A stretch of 64,000 bases of DNA, taken from assembly GCF_004011505.1 (NCBI RefSeq), contig NZ_SAUN01000001.1, positions 6,041,501-6,105,500 of the forward strand, given 5' to 3'. A model generated the notes under the pieces. It had not been told where the DNA came from. It saw nothing but the letters and a program-made list of their open reading frames with translations, and made no database searches. Origin of the DNA: Nonomuraea polychroma (GTDB lineage: Bacteria; Actinomycetota; Actinomycetes; Streptosporangiales; Streptosporangiaceae). The position numbers and the translations under genes are program-made. This document shows positions 32,647 to 41,398 of the stretch, piece after piece; within the stretch, counting starts at the first letter, position 1, and each line of letters opens with the position of its first letter.

Positions 32647-33936
32647 CTACAGCTTGGCGAAGCAGGGGCCGTCGAAGGTGTACGACTTCGCGGTCTCGCC
32701 CGTGAAGAAGTCCTTGACGATCGAGACGCCGGTCGGCGCCTGGTCGTCTACCTTGCTGATCAACGTCTGGCGGAACGTCGCCGTGTTGGCGTCGTCCGCG
32801 TAATTTCCGGCCTCCGGGGGCAGCATGCCCTCGTAGTCCACCGTCTTCAGGGTCTTCACGGCCGCCAGCAGGCCCTTCCTGCTGACGTCCCCGCTCGCCA
32901 CCATCTTGTCGAGTGCCGCCTTCAGCGGATACGCCCAGGCCCAGCCGGAGGTGTATCCGTCATTGGCGGACACGTTCGGGAGCGCCTCCCGCATGGCCTG
33001 GTGGCCGGGCGTTTCGGCGCCCCACGGCTTCCCCGGGGCTGACTGCTCGTACAGGGCCTTCAGTGCTGGGGCGGCGGGGGACTTCAGCAGCGCGGGGTTC
33101 CAGGTGGGGCCGGTGCCGATGAACCGGCCCTTGTAGCCGGCCGCGGCCGCCTGGCCGATGATCGTCGCGGCGTCGGCCGGGCCCGTGGTGAGGATCACCA
33201 GGTCGGGCTTGTTCTTGGTGATCTCGGTGATGGCGCGGCCCTGCTCGTTCGCGCCGGTCGGGGTCTCCACGCTGGTGAACTCCAGGCCGTTGCGCTCGGC
33301 GGCGATCTTGGCGCCCGCGGCGGCGTCCGCGCCGTAGTCGCCGGCCAGGTGCACGGCCATGACCGACTTCGGCTTGTACGTCTCCACCGCGTAGTCCACG
33401 GAGTTCATGGCCTCGACGCAGTAGTTCGACCCGGACTCGAGGATCACGTCCTCGAACTCCCACGCGGAGGTCCACGAGGCCGGGGCGGCGACGATGTTGT
33501 TGGCCTTGAGGTCGCCGATGATGGCGGCGGTCGTGGGCGAGCCGAGCGTCTGGGCCAGGCCGAGCACCTGGTCCTTGATCTCGTTGTAGACCTGCCGGTG
33601 CACCTCCGGGTTGTACTTGTTGTCCCGGACGTAGCGGGTCACGTCCACTTCATACTTGCCGCCGATGCCGCCGGCCTTGTTGACGCGGGCCCAGAAGGCC
33701 TTCTGCGCGTCGGTGATCGGCACGGCCAGCGCGGCGAACGGGCCCGCGGTGAGGTCGGAGATCGTGCCGAGGTAGATGCAGCCCTTGTTGCGATCGACCG
33801 CGTTCGGGCAGGGCTCCGTGGTGACCCCTGGAGCCTGCGCGCCGCCCTTGCTGCCCTCGTCGTCCCCCCGGATGACGCCGCATGCGGACAGAAGTGCCAC
33901 CACCGCGGTGAACGCCACCACATAGCGACTCTTCAT
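32647..33936 (-). CDS. branched-chain-type ABC substrate-binding lipoprotein
   Basis: A 429-residue LivK-type binding protein, last gene of the operon. The signal MKSRYVVAFTAVVALLSAC makes it a lipoprotein (Cys at about 19). The type-I periplasmic binding fold is visible in ITDAQKAFWARVNKAGGIGG near 75, NNIVAAPASWTSAWEF near 150, VMAVHLAGDYGADAAAGAKI near 195 and LVILTTGPADAATIIGQAAA near 250. The LivK family carries amino acids, but many members carry amides, aromatic acids or other carboxylates; the acyl-CoA ligase in the operon favours a carboxylate here. The fold contains several cysteines (CPN, GC, NYCVE, GPCF). Confidence 0.88.
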   Translation of the reverse strand: MKSRYVVAFTAVVALLSACGVIRGDDEGSKGGAQAPGVTTEPCPNAVDRNKGCIYLGTISDLTAGPFAALAVPITDAQKAFWARVNKAGGIGGKYEVDVTRYVRDNKYNPEVHRQVYNEIKDQVLGLAQTLGSPTTAAIIGDLKANNIVAAPASWTSAWEFEDVILESGSNYCVEAMNSVDYAVETYKPKSVMAVHLAGDYGADAAAGAKIAAERNGLEFTSVETPTGANEQGRAITEITKNKPDLVILTTGPADAATIIGQAAAAGYKGRFIGTGPTWNPALLKSPAAPALKALYEQSAPGKPWGAETPGHQAMREALPNVSANDGYTSGWAWAYPLKAALDKMVASGDVSRKGLLAAVKTLKTVDYEGMLPPEAGNYADDANTATFRQTLISKVDDQAPTGVSIVKDFFTGETAKSYTFDGPCFAKL

Positions 33937-33949
33937 GAAAAATCCCTTC

Positions 33950-35116
33950 TCAGTATGAAAAAGGCCAGGATTTCCAGTAGTTGCGGATCCGGATCCACAG
34001 ACCGAACAGGCCGCGCGGCTCGAAGATGAGGAACAGCACGATCAGCAGCCCGTACAGCACGGTCTCGACCTGGAACACGTTGGGGGTCTGCGTGGTGTCG
34101 CCGCTGACGAACGGCACCAGCGAGGGCAGCGACCTGGTGAGGGGCTGCAACAGCGAGATGAACAACGCGCCCGCGATCGCCCCGGACACGGTAGCCACGC
34201 CGCCGATCAGGACCATCGCGATGAACTGCACCGACATGAGCAGGCTGAACGAGCCCGGCTCGACGTACCCGGAGATCGTGTAGAGCAGGCCGCCCGCGCA
34301 TCCGGCGTAGAAGGAGGAGATCCCGAACGCCAGCACCTTGTACCGCGTCAACGGCACCCCGATGACCTCGGCCGCGATGTCGCGGTCGCGGATGGCGGCG
34401 AAGGCGCGGCCGATGCGGGAGCGGGCCAGGTTGCGGGCGGCGACGGCGAAGACGATGAGCAGCACCAGCATGAGGACGTACAGAGTCTGCTCCTTGGTGC
34501 CGAGCGGGCCGTCCTGGTCCAGGCGCGTGCCGAAGAGTTGCGGGATCGCCGCCTCCCGGCCGACGCCGGGGCCGCCGGTGAGCTCCTGCCACTCCTTGAA
34601 GACGTGCTCGCCGAGGAAGACCAGGCCGAGCGTGACGACGGCCAGGTACAGGCCGCGCAGGCGGGTGGCCAGCGGGGCGACGAGCACCCCGGCCGCGGCG
34701 GCGACCAGTCCGGCGGCAGGCAGCCAGATCCAGATCTCCGCGATCCCGTAGCCGAGCCGATCGCCGTCGACCGGCCCCGACAGGGCGGCGGCGGTGTAGG
34801 CGCCGATGGCGACGAAGAAGGCGTGGCCGAGGGAGACCTGGCCGGCGTACCCGGTGACGATGTTGAGCCCGATCGCCCCGATGGCCAGCACGTACGCCCC
34901 CGCCAGCACCTCCAGCGACCGGTCCTGCAGCAGCACCGCCAGCGCGAACGCGAGCAGCACCAGCACCCCCGTCCACACCCGTTTGGCCCGGGTGTCGAGC
35001 AGGGCCATGTCCTGGGCGTAGGAGGTGTAGAGCAGCGGCCGGCCGCGTACCTTGCGAGACCGGCCGGTCGGTATGTCAGCGGCGGCCGGGGCCGCCGCGG
35101 AGCGCGTGTCGGTCAT
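33950..35116 (-). CDS. livM: ABC transporter permease, LivM family
   Basis: A 388-residue permease with about ten hydrophobic segments. LivM hallmarks are LNIVTGYAGQVSLGHAFFVA near residue 85 and the coupling-helix region RDIAAEVIGVPLTRYKVLAF near 270. It starts at an ATG that overlaps the livH stop (ATGA), and an extra ~40-residue charged N-terminal tail precedes the first membrane segment. It should pair with LivH and be driven by LivG and LivF. The long frame that continues upstream belongs to another reading of livH and is not part of the gene. Confidence 0.9.
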   Translation of the reverse strand: MTDTRSAAAPAAADIPTGRSRKVRGRPLLYTSYAQDMALLDTRAKRVWTGVLVLLAFALAVLLQDRSLEVLAGAYVLAIGAIGLNIVTGYAGQVSLGHAFFVAIGAYTAAALSGPVDGDRLGYGIAEIWIWLPAAGLVAAAAGVLVAPLATRLRGLYLAVVTLGLVFLGEHVFKEWQELTGGPGVGREAAIPQLFGTRLDQDGPLGTKEQTLYVLMLVLLIVFAVAARNLARSRIGRAFAAIRDRDIAAEVIGVPLTRYKVLAFGISSFYAGCAGGLLYTISGYVEPGSFSLLMSVQFIAMVLIGGVATVSGAIAGALFISLLQPLTRSLPSLVPFVSGDTTQTPNVFQVETVLYGLLIVLFLIFEPRGLFGLWIRIRNYWKSWPFSY

Positions 35117-36000
35117 ACCCGCTCGACCTCCCGGGTCCCGAACAGGCCGTACGGCCTGACCAGCAACACGATCAGCATCACCACGTACGGCGAGACGACC
35201 GCGAAGTTCTGTCCCAGCCAGGGCGCGACATCCCCTTGGTACGACTGGAACAGCGACTCCACGACGCCGACCACCAGCCCGCCCACCACGGCGCCGCCGA
35301 GCGAGTCGAGCCCGCCCACGATGATCGCCGGCAGCGCCTTCAACGCGATCACCCAGGTCAGCTGCTCCACGCCCTGCCCGGTGCCGACGAACATTCCGGC
35401 GATCGCCGCCAGGAAACCGGCCAGCCCCCACGACAGCGCGAACACCATGCCGACGGACACGCCCTGCGCCAGGGCGATCTCCTGGTCGAAGGCCGCCGCC
35501 CGCATGGCCAGGCCGTACTTGGTGAAGCGGAAGAACGCGAACAGCAGCCCGACCAGCACCGCGGTGACCAGCAGCATGGCCAGCCAGCGCTGCTGCACGA
35601 CCAGCGGCCCGAGCGAGACCTGGGTGAACCCCCATGGATCGCCCATCTGCCGCACGTCCCTGCCGATGAAGGCATTGACCACCACCCGCACGACGACGTC
35701 GATGCCGAGCGTGATGATCGCCACGACGAACACCGGCCGCCCCACCATGGGCCTGATCGCCACCCGCTCGATGCCGAGCGCCACGAGAGCGATGAGCAGC
35801 GCCGACAGCAGCACGGCCGCGTAGAACCCGGTCACCTCCGCCAGGTAGCTCACCGCGACGGCCCCGGCCAGCATCAGCGCGGGCTGCGCGAAGCTGATCA
35901 CCCGCGTCGCCTTGTAGATGATCACGAACCCGAGCGCGAGCAACGCGTACACCGACCCGTTGCCCAGGCCCCTGATGACCGTCTCCAGCAGCCCCTTCAC
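35113..36000 (-). CDS. livH: ABC transporter permease, LivH family
   Basis: A 295-residue permease with about eight membrane segments. It begins GNGSVYALLALGFVIIYKAT, the standard LivH start, and contains the coupling motif MRAAAFDQEIALAQGVSVGM near residue 190 and GLDSLGGAVVGGLVVGVVES near 235. The GTG start at 36000 overlaps the stop of the acyl-CoA ligase gene (GTGA), and its own stop overlaps livM. The tight coupling on both sides puts the ligase firmly inside the transporter operon. Confidence 0.9.
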   Translation of the reverse strand: MKGLLETVIRGLGNGSVYALLALGFVIIYKATRVISFAQPALMLAGAVAVSYLAEVTGFYAAVLLSALLIALVALGIERVAIRPMVGRPVFVVAIITLGIDVVVRVVVNAFIGRDVRQMGDPWGFTQVSLGPLVVQQRWLAMLLVTAVLVGLLFAFFRFTKYGLAMRAAAFDQEIALAQGVSVGMVFALSWGLAGFLAAIAGMFVGTGQGVEQLTWVIALKALPAIIVGGLDSLGGAVVGGLVVGVVESLFQSYQGDVAPWLGQNFAVVSPYVVMLIVLLVRPYGLFGTREVERV

Positions 36001-37817
36001 CGGGTGTACATCCCTTCCACCAGGTCCTCGAACAGCTTGGCGATGGCACTGCGCTTGACCTTCTGGGTTGCGGTCAGCTCGCCGTCCTCGTGGTCGAGCT
36101 CCTTCGGCAGGAACGCGAACCGTTTGACCTGCTCGACCGAGGCGAACCGGGCGTTCACCTCGTTGATGATCTCCCGGACGAGCTCCCGCGTCTCCGGCTT
36201 CTCCGACAGGTCCCGATACGTGGTGTACGGCAGGCCGCGCCGCCGCGCCCACTCCCCCACCGTGTCCGGCTCGATCCCGATCAACGCCACCAGGTACGGC
36301 CGCTGGTCGCCGATGACGACGGCCTCCTTCAGGTACGGCGACGCCTTCAGCGCGTTCTCGATCTCGCTGGGCGCGACGTTCTTGCCGCCGGCCGTGATGA
36401 TGATGTCCTTCATCCGGTCGGTGATGCGCACGTGCGTGCCCTCCACCCACTCGCCCACGTCGCCGGTGTGCAGCCAGCCGTCGGGATCGAGCACGTCGGC
36501 GGTGGCGCGCGGGTTGCGCCAGTAGCCGGCGAAGTTGCCGGGATGCCGGGTCATGATCTCGCCGGTGGCCTCGTCGATCTTCAGCTCGATGCCGGGGTGC
36601 GGCTCCCCGACCGTGCCGAGGCGCACCCGGCCGGGGCGGTTGGCGGTGGCGATGGCTGTGTTCTCGCTCATCCCGTACACCTCGTGCATGGGGATGCCGA
36701 TCCCCATGTAGAACTTGAGCACGTCGGGCGCGATCGGCGCGGCGCCTGAGGCGGCGTAGCGCACCCGCCGCATGCCGAGCCGCTCGCGTAGCGCGCGATA
36801 GCAGAACACCCACCCGATCCCGTACGCCACCCGCGTCCAGAGCGTGTGCCGGCCGCCGGTGCGTACCAGCGTGTCGCCGATCCGGTCGGCCACCCGCAGC
36901 CAGAGCCGGGCGATCGCCCGCTTGACCGGCGAGGCCGACTCCAGCTTGATGTTGACCTGGGCGAGCACCTTCTCCCAGATGCGCGGCACCCCGAACAGGA
37001 TCGTCGGCTGCACCTCCCGCAGGTTGGCCTGGACGGTGTCGATGGACTCGGCGAAGTTCACCTGCACGCCGGCCGCCGAGTTGAACCACACGGTGAACGC
37101 CCGCTCGGCGACGTGGCACAGCGGCAGGTACGACAGCGCCAGGTCGCGTTCCGACGGCGGCGGCGAGGTGAAGCCGCCGCCCGTGACGAGGGTGTCCACG
37201 GCGAACTCGACGTTGCCGATGGTGAGCATGACGCCCTTCGGCGGCCCGGTGGTGCCGGAGGTGTAGATGAGCGTCGCCACGTCGCCGGGCGCCGCTTCCG
37301 CCATGCGGCGTTCCACCGCGTCCGGATGCGCGGCCCGGTGCTCGGCGCCCAGGGCGAGCAGCTCCGGCCAGGACATGAGGACCTCGTCGTCGTAGCGGCC
37401 GCGGATGCCGCGCGGCTCGATGTAGACGATGCGCCGCAGGTCAGGGCATTCGCCGAGGACGGCAAGGGCCTTGTCGACCTGCTCCTGGTCCTCGGCGATG
37501 AGGATCGTGGCGCCGGAGTCGGCCAGCAGGTAGGCGACCTCTGCGGTGGGGTTCGTCGGGTAGAGGCCGACCGTGATGCCGCGCACGGCGACCGTGCCGA
37601 GGTCGCCGTAGAGCCATTCCGGGCGGTTCTCCGCGTGGATGGCCACCCGGTCGCCAGGTTCGACGCCGAGCGCGAGGAGGGCGTGCGCGACCAGCTCGAC
37701 GTGCGTCCAGTACGCCGCCCAGGTGACCTCCTGCCAGATGCCGAAGTCCTTGTGCCGCATGGCGACCGCGTCAGGCGTCGTCATGGCCCGCTCCCGCACC
37801 CTGTCCACGATCGTCAT
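35997..37817 (-). CDS. long-chain-type acyl-CoA synthetase (AMP-forming)
   Basis: A 606-residue adenylate-forming enzyme of the FadD/ACSL group. It activates a carboxylic acid as acyl-AMP and then acyl-CoA. Motifs: the P-loop-like TLIYTSGTTGPPKGVMLT (about 180), YGMSENTAIAT (about 395), GWLHTGDVGEW (about 455), the hinge RITDRMKDIIITAGGKNVAP (about 470) and a C-terminal lysine region TATQKVKRSAIAK. It lies between livG and livH with 4-bp overlaps on both sides. An enzyme that traps a carboxylate as its CoA ester immediately after uptake would explain this arrangement. Specificity for fatty, aromatic or other acids is open. Confidence 0.92.
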   Translation of the reverse strand: MTIVDRVRERAMTTPDAVAMRHKDFGIWQEVTWAAYWTHVELVAHALLALGVEPGDRVAIHAENRPEWLYGDLGTVAVRGITVGLYPTNPTAEVAYLLADSGATILIAEDQEQVDKALAVLGECPDLRRIVYIEPRGIRGRYDDEVLMSWPELLALGAEHRAAHPDAVERRMAEAAPGDVATLIYTSGTTGPPKGVMLTIGNVEFAVDTLVTGGGFTSPPPSERDLALSYLPLCHVAERAFTVWFNSAAGVQVNFAESIDTVQANLREVQPTILFGVPRIWEKVLAQVNIKLESASPVKRAIARLWLRVADRIGDTLVRTGGRHTLWTRVAYGIGWVFCYRALRERLGMRRVRYAASGAAPIAPDVLKFYMGIGIPMHEVYGMSENTAIATANRPGRVRLGTVGEPHPGIELKIDEATGEIMTRHPGNFAGYWRNPRATADVLDPDGWLHTGDVGEWVEGTHVRITDRMKDIIITAGGKNVAPSEIENALKASPYLKEAVVIGDQRPYLVALIGIEPDTVGEWARRRGLPYTTYRDLSEKPETRELVREIINEVNARFASVEQVKRFAFLPKELDHEDGELTATQKVKRSAIAKLFEDLVEGMYTR

Positions 37818-38578
37818 GCGGCGCCTCCCAGGTACGCCTCGATCACGTTCGGGTCCTGCTGCACCTCGGCCGGGCTGCCGAGCGCGACGGGGCGGCCGAA
37901 GTCGAGCACGAGCACCCGGTCGGCCAGGTCCATCACGAGCCCCATGTCGTGCTCCACGAGCACGATCGGAATGCCCAGTTCATCGCGGATGTCGAGGACG
38001 AACCTGGCCATGTCCTCGGTCTCCTCCAGATTCATGCCGGCCACCGGCTCGTCGAGCAGCAGCAGCCGCGGCTCCATGGCGAGGGCCCGGCCGAGCTCGA
38101 CCCGCTTCTGGATCCCGTACGGGAGCAGCCGCACGGGGTGGCGGCGCCAGGCCTCCAGTTCGAGGAAGTCGATGATGTCCTCGACCTTGGCGCGGGCGGC
38201 CAGCTCGGCGCGCCGGGCGCGCCCGTACCAGAGGAGGGCGGAGAACGCGCCGTAGCGGAAGTGGTGGTGGCGGCCCAGCATGAGGTTGTCCAGGACGGTG
38301 AGGTTGTGGAACAGCTCGACGTTCTGGAACGTCCTGGCCAGGCCCAGCGCGGCGATCTCGTGCGGCCGCTTGAGCAGCAGGTTCTCGCCGAGGAAGGTGA
38401 CCCGGCCGCGCTGGGGCCGGTAGACGCCGGAGAGCACGTTGAAGATCGAGGTCTTGCCGGCGCCGTTCGGCCCGATGACGGCCAGCAGCTCCGCCTGTCC
38501 GACCTCGAAGGAGACGCCGTCGACGGCCTTGACGCCGGCGAAGCTCAGGTGCACGTCCTCGAACGTCAGGAGAGCCAT
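37814..38578 (-). CDS. livG: ABC transporter ATPase, LivG family
   Basis: A 254-residue ATPase: Walker A GPNGAGKTS, FQNVELFHNLTVLDNLMLG (LivG-type Q-loop region), a signature reading LLPYGIQKRVELGRA in place of LSGGQ, which is normal for LivG, Walker B LLLLDEPVAGMN and the switch histidine in VEHDMGLVMDLADR. It pairs with LivF to drive the LivHM permease. The start overlaps livF by 13 bp and the stop overlaps the ligase gene by 4 bp. Confidence 0.93.
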   Translation of the reverse strand: MALLTFEDVHLSFAGVKAVDGVSFEVGQAELLAVIGPNGAGKTSIFNVLSGVYRPQRGRVTFLGENLLLKRPHEIAALGLARTFQNVELFHNLTVLDNLMLGRHHHFRYGAFSALLWYGRARRAELAARAKVEDIIDFLELEAWRRHPVRLLPYGIQKRVELGRALAMEPRLLLLDEPVAGMNLEETEDMARFVLDIRDELGIPIVLVEHDMGLVMDLADRVLVLDFGRPVALGSPAEVQQDPNVIEAYLGGAA

Positions 38579-39327
38579 CGTTTCCTCCGCTTGTAGTGCT
38601 TGACCTCGCGGAAGGACCGGACGGCCCCGAGGTAGAACTCCTTGATGTCATCGTCGGCGAGCAGTTCCTTCGCCGGCTTGTCCATGACGATCTTCCCGGT
38701 CTCCATGACGTAGCCGTGGGAGGCGATGGACAGGGCCATGGTGGCGTTCTGCTCGACCAGCAGGACCGTGGTGCCCTGCCGGTTGATCTCGACGATGAGG
38801 TCGCGTATCTGGCCGACCAGGGACGGCGCGAGGCCCAGGCTGGGCTCGTCGAGCAGCAGGTACGTCGGGCCCGCCATGAGGGCGCGGCCGACGGCCAGCA
38901 TCTGCTGCTCGCCGCCCGACAGGTAGCCGGCCACGCTCTTGCGCCGCTCGCGCAGCAGCGGGAACAGCCCGTAGACGCGGTCCAGGTGGGAGGCGGTCGC
39001 GGTGTGGCCGCCGACTTTGAGGTTCTCCTCGACGGTCAGCTCGGACAGGATGCGGCGGCCCTCCATCACCTGGCTCACCCCGCGCCGGACGATCTGGGCG
39101 GGCTTCAGGTGGTGGATGGGCTCGCCCTCCAGGGTGACGCCACCCTTGGTGATCTCGCCGTCGTGCACGTCGAGCAGTCCGGACAGGGCGCGCAGCAGTG
39201 TGGTCTTGCCCGCGCCGTTCGCGCCGAGCAGGGCCACGATCGAGCCCGGGGGGACGTTGAGGCTCACGCCGCGCAGCACGAGCATCACGTCGTCGTAGAC
39301 GACCTCGAGGTTGCGTACCTCCAGCAA
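38566..39327 (-). CDS. livF: ABC transporter ATPase, LivF family
   Basis: A 253-residue ATPase, first gene of the operon. Walker A is GANGAGKTT, the LivF-type SQVMEGRRILSELTVEENL block is near residue 85, the signature is LSGGEQQMLAVGRA and Walker B is YLLLDEPSLGLAP. It ends with an unusual basic tail (VKHYKRRKRWLS). The apparent start is TTG at 39327. The operon promoter should lie in the 127-bp gap before the divergent UBP gene, but no strong consensus was recognised there. Confidence 0.92.
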   Translation of the reverse strand: MLEVRNLEVVYDDVMLVLRGVSLNVPPGSIVALLGANGAGKTTLLRALSGLLDVHDGEITKGGVTLEGEPIHHLKPAQIVRRGVSQVMEGRRILSELTVEENLKVGGHTATASHLDRVYGLFPLLRERRKSVAGYLSGGEQQMLAVGRALMAGPTYLLLDEPSLGLAPSLVGQIRDLIVEINRQGTTVLLVEQNATMALSIASHGYVMETGKIVMDKPAKELLADDDIKEFYLGAVRSFREVKHYKRRKRWLS

Positions 39328-39453
39328 ACGCGGCTCCTCGGGACAGTGTGGCCTATGTCACTCCCCCCGCTGAGCACAATGTCCACGTTTGCCCGGCAAC
39401 CGACAAGAGGCCTGGCCGAAATTAGACCGAGCACTGGCCCTAAGATTTCTGTT

Positions 39454-39711
39454 ATGGCAATGTGCGAGCATCTTTCCCATTCAGGCGACCCCGCGGCGAA
39501 CACGCCGGAGGGTTGCGAGGAGTGCCTCGCCGAGGGCGGCCGCTGGGTGCACCTGCGGCGCTGCTTGGAATGCGGTCACATCGGGTGCTGCGACTCCTCG
39601 CCTGCCAAGCACGCCACCGCCCACTTCCACGCGACGAACCATCCGGTGATCCAGTCGTTCGAGCGTGGCGAGGACTGGCGGTGGTGCTTCGTGGACAGCC
39701 AGATGGGTTAG
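39454..39711 (+). CDS. UBP-type zinc finger protein
   Basis: An 85-residue protein consisting of little more than a UBP (ZnF-UBP/BUZ) zinc finger: CEHLS, GCEECLAEGGRWVHLRRC, LECGHIGCCDSSPAKHATAH and FHATNHPVIQSFERGEDWRW. The Cys/His ligand pattern is complete. In eukaryotes the domain binds free ubiquitin C-termini; in actinobacteria it is found as a stand-alone protein or beside Na+/H+ antiporters and thioredoxin reductases. The convergent neighbour here is an antiporter. A TAAGAT -10-like box lies 7 nt before the ATG, suggesting a leaderless message. Confidence 0.88.
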   Translation: MAMCEHLSHSGDPAANTPEGCEECLAEGGRWVHLRRCLECGHIGCCDSSPAKHATAHFHATNHPVIQSFERGEDWRWCFVDSQMG

Positions 39712-39745
39712 CTGGGTCAGCGACCGCGGTCCGGGACGGCTCGGG

Positions 39746-41329
39746 CTAACGCTCCAGGATGGCCTCTTCGAAGTCGAGCTGCGCCATCACCTCACGCAGC
39801 ACCTCGTCGTCCAGGCGCCGCTCGTCACGCATGCGGACGAAGACCTGGCGCTCGGCCTGCAGCATGTCGCGGCGCAGCCGCCGGTAGAGCGCGCTCGGGG
39901 TCTCCGCGCCGCCCTGTCCGGTGCCGCCGCCCAGACGCTCCCACGCGGTCAGCGAACGCCGCCATGACTTCTCCCTGAGCTGGTCGATGACCTGCTTCTG
40001 GATCTCGTCGGGCTCGCCCTCCTCGGCGACCAGCCGATCCAGCTCGGCCAGTCCGGCCTCCAGCGCCGCCTGCTGGGCCGCCGCCTCGGCCAGGCGGTCC
40101 TCGTAGCGCTCCCGCTCGGTCGTCACGCCCAGCCGCCTGATCAGCGCGGGGAACGTGGTGCCCTGGATGAGCAGCGTGCCGATCACCGTCGTGAACGTCA
40201 GGAACAACAACATGGCACGGTCGCGGGGAGGGACCTCCGGCGGGATGGCGAACGCCGCCGCCAGCGACACCACGCCCCGCATCCCCGCCCAGCTCAGGAT
40301 CACCGCCTGCTTCGTCGTGGGCGCCGGCTGCGTGGTGTTCTTGGCGACGAGCTTGATCACCGACGTCGCGGTGAACACCCAGACGAACCTGCTGAGGATC
40401 GTCACCGCGAGCACCGCCGCCGCGTAGCCCGCGACCGCCCACGCGCTGTAACCGGAGATGCCCTGGATCACGGTCACGAGCTGCAGGCCGATCAGCACGA
40501 ACACGATCGTCTCGAGGAAGAAGTCGGTGACCTTCCACACCGCGTCCGACACCAGCCGGGTGCCGAACCCCCGCAGATGCATCCGGTAGCCCAGGTAGAG
40601 GCCGATGATCACCACCGCGATCACGCCGGAGGCGTGCACGGTCTCGGCCGCGGCGAAGGCGGCGAACGGGATCAGCAACATCAGCGTGTTTTCGACCAGC
40701 GAGTCACGCGTGTGCTGGAACACCCAGGCGAACACGAACGCCAGCGCCAGCCCGATCGCCACCCCGCCCACCGCCGCGAGGAGGAACGCTCCGACGCTCT
40801 GGAACAGGTCCACGGTGCCGCCCACGGCCGCCCCGATGGCCACCCGGTAGGCCGTCAGCGCGGTGGCGTCGTTGAACAGGCTCTCCCCGATCAGGATCGT
40901 CAGCGTCCTGCGCGGCAGGCCGAGCCGCCGGCCGACCGCGACGGCGGCCACCGCGTCGGGCGGCGCGACGATGGCGCCGAGCGCGAACGCCAGTGCCAGC
41001 GGCAGGTCCGGCAGCAGCAGGTGCACGAGCAACCCGACCACGGCCGTCGTGAACAGGACCAGCCCGATCGACAGCAGCAGCACGGCCCGCTTGACGTCAC
41101 GCAGGCGCAGGTAGGAGCTGTCGAGCGCGGCCGAGTAGAGCAGCGGCGGCAGGAACACGAACAGCACCAGCTCGGGATCCAGCGGCACCGCGGGCACCAG
41201 CGGCGAGGCCAGCAACCCCGCGGCCACCAGCAGCAGCGGGGCCGGCCAGCCCTTGCGCCGCGCCACAGCGGCCACCGCGATGGCACCGCCGGCCACCAGC
41301 AGCAGCTGCAGGACCAGGATGGGACTCAC
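39746..41329 (-). CDS. Na+/H+ antiporter, CPA1 family
   Basis: A 527-residue monovalent cation/proton antiporter. About twelve membrane segments occupy residues 1-400, with VAPPDAVAAVAVGRRLGLPR (near 125), the ion-binding GESLFNDATALTAY (ND pair, near 150) and ILSWAGMRGVVSLAAAFAIP (near 345). The last ~120 residues are a charged, coiled-coil-like cytoplasmic domain. It starts at GTG with GGAGC upstream. It is convergent with the UBP zinc finger gene, a pairing that recurs in actinobacteria in various arrangements. It probably handles pH or sodium homeostasis. Confidence 0.92.
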   Translation of the reverse strand: MSPILVLQLLLVAGGAIAVAAVARRKGWPAPLLLVAAGLLASPLVPAVPLDPELVLFVFLPPLLYSAALDSSYLRLRDVKRAVLLLSIGLVLFTTAVVGLLVHLLLPDLPLALAFALGAIVAPPDAVAAVAVGRRLGLPRRTLTILIGESLFNDATALTAYRVAIGAAVGGTVDLFQSVGAFLLAAVGGVAIGLALAFVFAWVFQHTRDSLVENTLMLLIPFAAFAAAETVHASGVIAVVIIGLYLGYRMHLRGFGTRLVSDAVWKVTDFFLETIVFVLIGLQLVTVIQGISGYSAWAVAGYAAAVLAVTILSRFVWVFTATSVIKLVAKNTTQPAPTTKQAVILSWAGMRGVVSLAAAFAIPPEVPPRDRAMLLFLTFTTVIGTLLIQGTTFPALIRRLGVTTERERYEDRLAEAAAQQAALEAGLAELDRLVAEEGEPDEIQKQVIDQLREKSWRRSLTAWERLGGGTGQGGAETPSALYRRLRRDMLQAERQVFVRMRDERRLDDEVLREVMAQLDFEEAILER

Positions 41330-41398
41330 CGGCGCTCCTTCTCCCTCGGCCCGTTCACCTCGCCTCGCCGAGAGCGTACCTGGGCGCGCCGGCGGGAA

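Noticed and set aside
33950..37119. Long minus-strand frames continuing upstream of livM and livH
   Set aside because: Only their C-terminal parts are the permeases. The upstream parts read livH or the ligase gene out of frame; the true starts are the ATGA/GTGA overlaps.
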